A stretch of DNA of 64,000 bases, from the NCBI GenBank assembly GCA_025267735.1, contig CM046309.1:34757202-34821201 (forward strand), written 5' to 3'. Both the position numbers and the translations under genes were made by a program. Positions within the stretch are counted from its first letter, which is position 1. Each line of letters starts with the position of its first letter. The notes beneath the pieces are model-generated. The model saw nothing but the letters and a program-made list of their open reading frames with translations, was not told the origin of the DNA and did no database searches. The DNA is from Mactra quadrangularis (lineage: Eukaryota; Mollusca; Bivalvia; Venerida; Mactridae). This document shows positions 10,441 to 20,800 of the stretch, one piece after another.

Positions 10441-10519
10441 AGAATGCCTAATGAGCTGTCGTTTGTTTATAAACAACCTTGATATTCTTCTGAAATGTTG
10501 TCTGTTTTCTGATGTTGAC

Positions 10520-10592
10520 GCATTCTCGTACCCAAAGGTTATTAAGATACTCGATCTAAAATAATCTTGATAACATCTGGGTACGAGAATGA
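10520..10592. mobile_element. Small palindromic MITE (CATTCTCGTACCCAGAGG), copy 2
   Basis: CATTCTCGTACCCAAAGG pairs with CATCTGGGTACGAGAATG. It lies 80 bp after copy 1. Confidence 0.8.
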
Positions 10593-11051
10593 TGTAGACG
10601 ACGAAAAAGATTATACTGATCGCAGGCGCGATCGTGAGTTAACCAGGGCATTTTGGGGGATGATAAATTTCTGATCTGGCTGGGTGGTACGTGCACTACC
10701 TTAGTACAAAACGACTGCTCCGGACATAGAATTGACAAAACAGAGTGATAATGGTAAACTTCTATTGCCGGCAAATTAGAAGTGCATTTATCCTACGTAT
10801 AAATAATGTAATTATGAAATCAAGTGTCAATGGTATTTTTTATCCTGTGCATTAGTGAACCAAATTAATTATTGTCAAGTTTTAAGTCTGTTGTCTTAAT
10901 TTTTAATATACATTTAACTTGTGAATAGCATTGATTAGCTGCATTTTATTTTTAACCAGTTTAATAATATGTTTGTTGAAAATAATTATATTGTTGATAA
11001 ATGTGTGATAGTTTTAGTTATTTAAAGTGCGTATAGTCTATTTTAAAGTGT

Positions 11052-11386
11052 AAATGACTTATTTTATGCTTTCCAGTGGAATACCAGGATTTATCGCTGA
11101 AATAAAAATCGATTTTCAACTGTTTTGAAACAATGAAAATAAATTTGTTATTTTTCACTGTTTGGATGCGCCCTTTTGATGACATATCATACTTACACTT
11201 TAAAAAAGCTAGTTTTAAGCATATAATTAACAGAAAATTTGTTTATTTTAGTGTAAGATCTATTTATTTCACTCGTGAGCTAATGATATTATATTTTCAC
11301 CTGTGGCTACGCCACTCGTGAAAATATTGCATCCTTAGCTAACTCGTGAAATAAAAATCAATGTTACACCGAAATAAACAAATATC
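11052..11386 (-). mobile_element. Repeat with terminal palindrome, copy 2 (inverted relative to 6141)
   Basis: Shares with 6141-6475, in reverse complement, the palindrome (11235-11386), the block around GATGCGCCCTTTTGATGACA and the AATACCAGGATTTATCG end. It sits about 4.6 kb away in opposite orientation. Confidence 0.8.
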
Positions 11387-11554
11387 CATGACTTATTGTG
11401 AGTTTTTGAATGCAATTATCATATGTTTTCTTAAAATGTATTATATATTTTTGTATTGGCTGAATAAAATATGATAATCACATTTAAATGTTTTTTTATA
11501 TATTTTTTAATATTTCTGGTCTTAAAAATATCCCAGTATTGGTTATACTTAAAT

Positions 11555-12168
11555 TATTCCACACAGTATCAGGTATCAGTAGATTATCCCACACAGAATC
11601 AGGTATCAGTAGATTATCCCACACAGTATCGGGTATCAGTAGATTATCCCACACAGTATCAGGTATCAGTAGATTATCACACACAGTATCAGGTATCAGT
11701 AGATTATCCCACACAGTATAAGGTATCAGTAGATTATCCCCCACAGTATCAGGTATCAGTAGATTATCCCACACAGTATCAGGTATCAGTAGATTACCAC
11801 ACACAGTATCAGGTATCAGTAGATTATCACACACGTTATCAGGTATCAGTAGATTATCACACACAGTATCAGTAGATTATCACACACACAGTATTAGGTA
11901 TCAGTAGATTATCACACACGTTATCAGGTATCAGTAGATTATCACACACAGTATCAGGTATCAGTAGATTATCACACACAGTATCAGGTATCAGTAGATT
12001 ATCCCACACAGTATCAGGTATCAGTAGATTATCCCCCACAGTATCAGTAGATTATCACACACAGTATCAGGTATCAGTAGATTATCACACACGTTATCAG
12101 GTATCAGTAGATTATCACACACAGTATCAGTAGATTATCACACACACAGTATTAGGTATCAGTAGATT
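11555..12168. repeat. 30-bp minisatellite with higher-order structure
   Basis: About 20 copies of a 30-mer such as AGATTATCCCACACAGTATC followed by AGGTATCAGT. Because 30 is a multiple of 3, open frames run through it on both strands; they are not genes. Shortened and variant units (ACACGTTATC, CACACACAGTATTAGG) recur as a block at about 11821-11930 and again at about 12079-12168, 258 bp apart, so a multi-unit segment was duplicated. Confidence 0.95.
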
Positions 12169-12194
12169 TAGGTAAATTTCCTGCTCATTAAAAT

Positions 12195-12262
12195 AAGCAG
12201 TGTCCATCGTGGGGTTCGAACCCGTGATATTTCGATCTCTGAGCGCGCTCCCAACAAATGGA
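12195..12262 (-). repeat. tRNA-like sequence, probable SINE remnant
   Basis: The minus strand reads GTTGGGAGCGCGCTCAGAG, then CACGGGTTCGAACCCCACG: a strong B box and T arm. No complete acceptor pairing was found, so I do not call a functional tRNA. Confidence 0.5.
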
Positions 12263-14458
12263 AAGGCAGTTCCGAATGTGAAAACGTGTTTATAAGATCA
12301 AATTTGCTTATTATACACGGTTTACCAACCCAGTCCAACACAATTGACCTGATATTTATTCAGACAGTGTTCCAAGTATGGCAAAATTTATTCTGAAATT
12401 GATCACAGACCATATTTTAGAATAATCTTATGATGATGATACAATGGTTTTACATTTACACGTGTATTGCCTCAAATACCCAGGCTATATTAGAGGATGA
12501 ACAAATAAATATAACGCAAGGAGTTGTCTCAGCGTTGATTGTCTTGTCTTTAAGTATAAATGTTGCTATATACAAGTACATGTTCCTTTCCGTTCTGTTC
12601 TGTCATCAGAACGTAGCACAGCCAAATTGGGTACCGGTGAGGATTCTTGATCACAGACAAGTGGTGATGAGCTGTTGACGTTCGAGAGGCAATTACAATA
12701 AGCGTGGTTGAAATTCATGCTAAATGAAGCAGAACACAACATTTTGTGCTTTGTTCAACAAAACGGATGGTGTAATCTCTAATGTTAAATATTAGTTCAA
12801 ATTGAAACTCATGCACACAGAGCTTGTTAAATTAAAACACTAATAAGTGTGGAAACAATGGAAATGAAATTCAGTTATATACATCGTAATTATATAAATC
12901 CACTGAGAACATTAATTCTGGACGCATGTCCTCTGTTAATGATATCATGAAATCGAGGGTTGCCCACAAGACTGAAGTAAGTATATTTAGTAAAAGAACG
13001 AGTTACATGTACTATAGTCTTGCGGCCAATCCTCGAAATAGTCGGGTAGAATAAAGGTGTCTGCCAACGATGCTCTTGAAGATTTTGATGAAAGAGCCCC
13101 CAAGGTCATATACATACATTAAAACTATGATGATCATTGGATAGTTTCTTCAAGTCACACATGAGGACTTACACTAATACAGGAACAGTTGATTAGTGCA
13201 TACAAAAGACACCCACACCATAGGAGTATTTCAGAAACATGTCTGATATGGACAAATATGATAAGAGACGTTCTAGAGATTCTCGTAGACCATACCGGCC
13301 TTATAAAACCTGCAACACTTTAATGATTTTTTTTCTAATTCTTTCTAAAGCCCACACAAGACTAGAACCAACAACAAACCATTACCACAATTGCATTTTA
13401 TTTAGTGGTGCAACTCAGTCATCCACGCAGACATTTTCTCACGGGTGTATATAAATATAAAGTTTTAATTTGATGATATTTTGACCTTCGACTTTTTTAC
13501 CTCTGAACAGTTTAATTGTTTTATCATCTCGCTTTCCCCCAACCCTGTCTTTTCAAAATGAGCATTAAACACAGACGACATCAGTTAATGTGGGCTACAG
13601 ACACTGGCACCAGAGTCCATATCTTATTAGACTAGTCAGCCTAGCCCAAAAAAGGGCCTAAGCTAGAAGTCCGTGCAAAAGAAATGTTTCTTTGTGTTTT
13701 GACATGTGACATACCTCTACTTTCAGCAACAAAAAGTTGCATGCCCTATCATGTGTAAATCTTAAAAAAATGACTCAAAGACATACACCTGCATATTAAC
13801 GAAAAATGCTGCTTAAGACTGGATTTGAGTAGAACCTTCATTACGGACTCTAAAAACCCCTTCTTTCAAGTATTTAAGGACCTAGTATTGAAGTTACTGG
13901 ATGAAGGTACTCTTTCCTTCTCGTTTAGTCGTGATATAATGTAGAATTCATATTTTTCCTGTTAAGACAGGGTTAGATTACCCCACCTGGAAAACGCTTG
14001 TATGGTGTCCGTATATATATTGCCATCATAAATTTTCCAATTTAGCATGTTTTAAAAGCGTTTTTATGCAAAATGTGCACATGCGATTTTATGCAACTTT
14101 TTTGTGTGAGCTTTTGAAAACATATCCTTTCGTGTAGAATTAATTTAATTTCTTTCGCAAGGACTTCAACCCAAAAAGTCAGCTTGATTAGCCTATATCA
14201 TCATAGAGTAATGCTTACGTTCCGGTAAATATTATAATAGAAGTATTGTTATAACTCATACACGGTAATGTATACGGTAGCAACTTTTAATTGAGTTTGT
14301 TGACAAAATATTATATGCGTGCGTATTTAAAGAATGTGAGGAGTCGAGTGCCAGTGGCTACAGCAGATGCTCATTCGTCACGTTTTATCACGATGCAATA
14401 AGTCTAAAAAGCACTGCTGACACCAGATATGTGTAAATACCAAAATGTCCTTGGCTAG

Positions 14459-14624
14459 ATCAAACAAGGACCCTGAATGTAGTATGGAGTCCAATGATCA
14501 AATTAAGAAATATTGCCAAAGATAGTCAAACGTTCTCGAAGTCCTATTTACTGCATATTGTATGACATTTCTTCATTTAAATCAAGGACGCTATATATAG
14601 GGTCCTTGTTCAAATATACAGAAA
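14459..14624. mobile_element. Short TIR element (AACAAGGACCCT)
   Basis: AACAAGGACCCT near 14465 pairs with AGGGTCCTTGTT near 14610; AT-rich interior of about 140 bp. No TSD was resolved. Confidence 0.5.
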
Positions 14625-15047
14625 CTACATACAACATAATAACCGCAATACCATAGAGTTGTGTTGTACTTTGTTTAAAACCACATTGGCTTTCTTAATT
14701 AAAACTTAATTACGAAAAGTGTACCAACCAGCACCGGTCTCCCCTACTTTGGTTGACTGTTGAGCATATATAGCAACACTGAATAGTTTAGTTTCATCTT
14801 ATGTATGCCTTATTTGCATGTTATCGTAGCCCACTAAAAGAGTAAGGAACACTTCATATCCCAGTTTACAAGTACAAATGTACTTCAAGTAGGCCTAATG
14901 TATTCAGGTATACCATTATATACATGTAGTTTCTTCTATTTCAAGTGGGTAATGTGTGACATTATACATTACTTACTTTAAATGGTGCCATACTAATAAT
15001 TAAATTTCAGTTTTATTTCATCTTAAAGAATGCTCGTATGTTTTTCA

Positions 15048-15840
15048 AGCAAAGGACCTAAACATAATAGACCTAATAAACCCACTGATCCAGCATTTTA
15101 CGTAATGTCTGGTAGTTAAACAAGGCCGGATCCAGAAGGGTCCTGAGTGGGGGGCACAGGGGGTGGGTTCGGGAGGGGTATCCCCTCCGGACGGTATGAA
15201 AAATTTTGAATTTTCACATGTCAAAGGTTCAAATCTGAGCACTTTAAAATGCTCTTTCAAAAAAAAGAGTGAAGCTAAAACAATGTTAATCATCATATTT
15301 TCTGAAGAAAAGTGATGCAATTCTTAGCCATCCTGATTCATGTCATTGATTAGATTTTAATAAATATTCATAAATAAAGAAAATGCATTCATGTGAGTTA
15401 GTTCACAAGGCCTGACCCAGGGGGTCGTTAATGGGGAGCACGTTCGAGGTGGGTAAGGGAGCGGTTCCCCTCCCGTAGATGTGGAAAAATTTTGAATATT
15501 TGTATGTCAGAGGTGTAAATCTGAGCACTTTTGAACACTCTTTAAAAGGATAAAATAAGCTAAAATTTGGTAAATTATCATTACATTTTAACAAAAAAGT
15601 CAAAGCCTGCCCGTAAAAAACTATTATGTAAAGTCGAGGTTTGGCTAAACCAAGTGTTAAATTAAAAACACGTTAGTCCATTTAATACCGCTGTCCTTAA
15701 GCATTCAAGTCGGAACGACGGAGTCGTTGAACTGGGTGGTTCGGGAGGGGTATCTCTCCTGACGAAAAAAATGATGTCAACACAGCAAATTTGAGCACTT
15801 TAGGGCGCTACTAAGGAAATATTGAGCGCTATAATTAAGG
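15048..15840 (+). repeat. Three diverged copies of a GGATCCAG-type repeat in a row
   Basis: Blocks at about 15122-15325, 15408-15605 and 15707-15840 share, in order, a G-rich start, GGAGGGGTATC-like CCCCTCC, AAAAATTTTGAAT and AATCTGAGCACTTT. Spacing is about 285 bp. The third is the most degenerate. Confidence 0.7.
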
Positions 15841-16359
15841 TATCCTTCCTCCATGTGCCCGTTTTGTTCGTTGAGATTTAATTTGTTGGCTTGATAAATC
15901 CAATCCTGATATACAAAAACTCAGCAATTTCATCATGTAAATGCCGAGATTTTTATATAAAAAAATAAGGCTTGTATGAAATCAGTAAATGCAATGAGAA
16001 AATTCGCCGATTTAACATACAAAATAAAAACCGGTTTATGATACGTTTTTTAAATAAAAAGGCTTAGTTTATTGTGTTGAAATTCAGCGTTGTTGCGGTT
16101 TTTTCGGACATTTTCAGCGGATTTACAAGAATGGTTGTTGGAACGATTCAAAACGTGGAAATCCGCTGAAGAATCACATTTTTCGATTCCTTTGGAAAAA
16201 AATCATAAGGAATACAAGTATTTAAAACGCAAATTGATATAAAATAAAAGCAACGATTTAAAAATTAACGAACTCACAAGCCTATAAATTTATGATTGGA
16301 TGAAAAAAAATTTAACTTCTGATTAATTTTAGTCTTGTTTTTCGTTAGAAAACTTGTTG

Positions 16360-16730
16360 TAGGGTAGGTCACTCTTGAAAAGTTACTTGAAAGTTCAATT
16401 TATTTACCTACATTTCCTAAAAAAAACCAACAACATAAAACACTCGCTTCTTCCGATTTTAACAAAATACGTACGCCATTCTAATGACAAACATTCATTC
16501 GACTATACTCGGCTTTTCTCAGTCTAGATTGCTATGAAAAATGCCGATGTCCTCCATAAATACTTAATTTATGTTCAGGCTCGGTCACTTTTTACAAGTT
16601 ATTCGGAATTTTAATACTTAACTAAGTTCGAGTGTCATAATAGTGACGTAAAAATGCACTTGACTAGCTGTCCTCGTCTTTTCTCTGTCTAACTTGCTAT
16701 GAAAACGCCGATGATTTCCACTAGTAAATA
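16360..16730 (+). repeat. Diverged tandem duplication
   Basis: CTTTTCTCAGTCTAGATTGCTATGAAAA near 16513 and CTTTTCTCTGTCTAACTTGCTATGAAAA near 16678, each preceded about 110-140 bp earlier by GGTCACTCTTG / GGTCACTTTTT, show a diverged tandem copy of roughly 165-200 bp. Confidence 0.55.
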
Positions 16731-17602
16731 AGATTAGAGAGTGCACAATAACCAAATTTAGGCCTCGTAAGCTAGTTACCATGGTTATTTCACTGGTGAC
16801 GGTCTTAAATATACTGTTGAGGTATGTGTTATATAGACAATAAACATAGCTATTGGTATCTATGTGTCTGTAAAGAAGGACCATACACTAACACGATCCA
16901 TGATATGAACGCTTGATAAGGCCCGATTTGGGTACCCTGAGATGCTTGAATGTATCAATTTAGATCATTTAGATCATTATCTATCTATATAGATCGGATG
17001 AATGATTCCATATTACAATTAATCTAAAAGTCGAATTGATATTGCTTTGTGCCCCTGTATGAGAGTCAATATCTGTGGGGCCAGGTTAGGGGGCACGTGC
17101 CCCCTGTGCCCCCGGTAAATCCGGGCCTGTAAAATATGTTTCAAGGATAATTCACCTATATATCTCTATTTGATTCGTGCACAATTAAACGTACAATGAA
17201 CGCATTTCTTTCCTTTCAAAAGTTACATGTATAATACAACACAATAAATAAATAAAGTCAGGGATTATATATATATATCTATGTTATGTAAAATCCCTGA
17301 TAAAGTTAAAGCAAAAATCAGTCGTGAGGAATCAAGTTGATCAAACTGGGCATAACTAGTTATATAGTATACTAGATATACCTTAATTTATAACTTACGT
17401 CACTCAGACCAACTGTTTGCTTTTTGAAACAATTACAAGAAGGGAAGTGTTTATTTTAACTATTTTGGCAAGTTTCCGAACAGTGAACTACGTTTTATTT
17501 ATTGTTTCAGATGTTTATCAAGATATAAGTTCACTTTATCAAATCCTAACCTCTCAATTTTGTCGTAATTAAATTCAGTTTATTACGAGTTATCCCCCTT
17601 TG

Positions 17603-17644
17603 TCACGTGATTGCATCTAATTTCGTCCTTCGGTGCGCCATCTT
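17603..17644 (+). promoter_or_regulatory. Putative PICALM core promoter: palindromic E-box plus YY1-type site
   Basis: GTCACGTGAT at 17602-17611 contains the full palindrome TCACGTGA (bHLH-zip, USF/TFE-type). GCGCCATCTT at 17635-17644 is the reverse of the AAGATGGCGC YY1 motif often found just downstream of TATA-less animal start sites. Both lie 115-160 bp before the ATG. No TATA box is seen nearby. The transcription start is inferred, not observed. Confidence 0.5.
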
Positions 17645-17759
17645 AGTAGACGGTGTTCATAATCCACCCCTTCCTTCAGAGTATTTTTGGACGAATGGTT
17701 TTATTTTAGGGGGTCTCTTGACCCTCGGATTTTGGAATTAAAGACATAACTAATTAATC

Positions 17760-17898
17760 ATGACTGCGAAATCGGGACAGAGCGTGATGGACCGCGTAGT
17801 TGCGGCAAAACACACGATAGCCGGTCAGGGACTGGCCAAAACAGTTTGCAAAGCAACAACAGAAGAAGTGATGGGACCGAAACGAAAACATTTAGATT
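17760..17898 (+). CDS. PICALM: PICALM exon 1 (start codon and lipid-binding site)
   Basis: The ATG at 17760 starts [13 protein letters not shown], matching the family's N-terminus with a three-residue extension relative to human. The exon ends in phase 1 at GTAAGT. It encodes residues 1-46 including K31, K41, K43 and H44, equivalent to the PtdIns(4,5)P2 ligands of CALM. The preceding 17745-17759 region has in-frame stops, supporting this start. Confidence 0.96.
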
Positions 17899-20800
17899 GT
17901 AAGTATTATTGAGATAATTTAATTAAGTTAATGTTGATTTTTTGCCGTGAACGCCTCTGTAGTGAGAGAAGTGACACCCACAGTGTCCTACTTCTAGACC
18001 CTCGTAAAACCTGTATAAATATTCAAAGAATGTATTATCTCCCTTGCGTAACCTGAGCCTAACACTTTTGTTTACTTTAATTAGATCAATTCTAATTCTC
18101 TATGTTTGCTTTGTTGTGAGACAGTGAATGCTATATTCGATGGTGTAAGGTTTGATGTTGTTGTGGTTCAATATGATTCTCGGACAGTGACAAATTAACA
18201 GTGTCTGTGTCATTTTGAAATGTCAATCAAAATTTCTATCAAATTATGGCATTAGGGCTCGACATTAATTTTTGAAATAGGTTGCCCGCTTTGACAACCA
18301 GCTATATGTGATAATTGCTCTGGCCAAATGTTTACTAGCCGTAACAAGTTGCTCAAACAAAAATATGGGTTGTCAGCCCTAGGAAATAGGACAACCAATT
18401 ATGCTGAGCCCTAGGCATAATGGAATTTCTAATAAATTGCTTTTGAATTCTGCCATGAAAGACTCATGTTTGTAATTGCAAGTCTTAATGTCATGAATTA
18501 TTCATATGTTCTCAGTTTTATTGGATGAGTTGTTAATTCATTAACCAAGTATCAGTCTTCATCTAAAATTTTAATACTATAGTTTCCTTGTGTTTTATCA
18601 TACTGAGCCGAATTATTGACTCGTCTGAGTGTACTAAATGTAGTTTAATAAGCCACAAAAACTTGTTAGTCCACCATTAAAGTAAATATTTATATGTGTT
18701 CATTAGTGTATAGATTAGGTATTGTGTTGATAAATTATGTATGCTGCACTTGATTCTATCTTTACTAGTTAATTAGGAAGCCATTATTGTTTGAATGTTT
18801 CTATTAGTGACAGTGATTTAATCATTATCAAGTCTGCTGCATGGAACATGGCTCACATTGAAATTGCAACATTTAGGTGCTTGAATGTGTACGAAAAATC
18901 AGTTAAGATTTAAGCAGCTTAAGTAAAATGGGAAAATATTTTTTCTTTGAGAATATTTGTTTTTTGCTTAATTAGTTAATATCCCGTTTTTCTCCGTAGA
19001 AACAAGCAGCAGCATACCTGTAGGCTTCATGTGAATTACTCAATTTATAATTTTGGTTTCATACTGTTGGGTACTTGTCAACTTTACAGATATTGCCTCA
19101 TGACATCTGGTCACAGGTGACAGATTCAATTTTTCCTTATTATAGTATATATAGAGAAGGAAAAATTGAATCTGTCACCTGTGCATCTGGTTACTGGTTT
19201 TCACCTGTCAATCTCCTCTGGATGCATTGTGATATGTTTAATGAGTGTGCAGTAGGCAAATGAAGTGCTCTACCACTCATAGGTAGTAATTTATGCCGTT
19301 TTGAAGTGAAGCACTAAGTTGTTTCATATTTTGTCCAAGGAATTAAGCTGTGTGTATGTTTGGATTCTAATCCAGGGTCTCTCCATCGCTCAGTCCCTGT
19401 CCTACCACTGGACCACTGTTCCAATGTTAGCTTCCACTATTAACTGGCTGAAAGTGTGAATTCCATGCCTTAATTCTGGATAGGAATGGCTAGTACTAAT
19501 TTCTGTAATAGACAATTTAAACAATGAAAAATTTATAACGGACATGCATCACATTAGATTCAACTCTCATTTAAAATTTTGTGGACATATCTAAAGATCT
19601 TATGGTTTCTCAAAGCCTACTTGAAGTACCTTTATTGTTTGTAATTCAAGAATGTTCATGGTATTGTTGGTAGTGATTGCCAGATGATTGATTATAATCG
19701 TAAGTTATTTGGTTTCAGCTTTTGTTTGTTACCGGTATTATTGATTTGCAATTGACCATATCAATGGTTATTGGTATCAAGTTTCTATGGTTTAAAATTA
19801 GTTAACATAAGAACCTAGCTATATTTCTAGCTTGCAATGCAAGGATTGTTCTCTTTTCTGAAAAATATGTTCATTTTGTGCTAACTAAATCTTATTTATG
19901 ATGAAAACATATTAGATATTGGATGCAACTATTCTTGAACACTAGCCCAATATATTTTATTTTTGTAGTAAAGGGCAAGTTATCAACTAGTTGGACTATA
20001 ATTATGAACATAATATTTCACTATCCAGAATCAATTATCACTAGCCATAGGGTTCGGGCTAATTAGTTAAGGTGAAGACTGCATTAATGAAATCTTAGGA
20101 CTTGTCATTCGGAACTCCTTGGCCATTCGCTACGAAAAACCTCGGACATATTTAGACGCCATTTTGGAAAAATCAGTGTAGAAGTAAACAAATACACGAT
20201 CGTTTAGGCGATGACTGAAGTTTTGTTTTTAGTCCGTAAATTTGAAATTACACATTTCAATGATACTGATGAACAATATTTTGTTCAATTTAAAAACAAA
20301 TCAATATGTTTTAAACTATAGACAGAGATCTGTGAGTATATTACAAGAACTATTTTGTGTAACCGCTACGTGCTTCGCCTCGCGTAGGTAGTAAAATCAC
20401 AAAAATCCAGTGAAGACCCCCACGAATCCTTCCGAGGTTATTCATTCATGTAAGGTCGAGGTGTTCCAAATGAGGACTTGTATGCAATGAGACAAAAACA
20501 TTATACATTCCATAGCTAGTAAGTCTGTTCTACAGTTAATGACCTCAGAGCACTGATTGATGATGATTTCAAACAGATTGCCTGCCCAGCATTAATTGTC
20601 AGCTAACTGATCAAAGTATAATGTAGTTTAATTGTTAGCCTACATTGCTGATATCATAGTTAGTTTATATATAGAAATTATCTATTTAATGACAGTAAGT
20701 TATCATTATTACAATAATTGGTTGGGTTAACATTGATAAGAAGGTATGATAATATGATAATAATTGATAATTATCTTAAGATTTTATGTAAAATTATCTC

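Larger units (their letters stand above)
9281..17580. other. Intergenic region between gene A and PICALM
   Basis: About 8.3 kb with no exon I can support. It contains two 70-bp palindromic MITEs (10372, 10520), an inverted copy of the 6141 element, a 30-bp minisatellite (11555-12168), a tRNA-like remnant (12195), a short TIR element (14459), three related GGATCCAG-like blocks (15122-15840) and a diverged duplication near 16360-16730. Small open frames here have no recognisable domain. Confidence 0.65.

Noticed and set aside
11471..11875. Open frames of more than 120 codons on both strands (repeating YPTQYQVSVD and LLIPDTVCDN)
   Set aside because: Produced by a 30-bp minisatellite whose period is a multiple of three; no splice or start context.
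11555..12168. CRISPR-like array
   Set aside because: Units are contiguous with no unique spacers; eukaryotic minisatellite. The same holds for 30131-30660 and 35786-35950.
12430..12678. Short membrane-like open frame
   Set aside because: Hydrophobic by AT-rich composition; no homology recognised and no splice context.
13239..13454. Open frame starting MSDMDKYDKRRSRDSRRPYR
   Set aside because: The basic start looks protein-like but no domain, no matching exons and quick loss of complexity; treated as chance.
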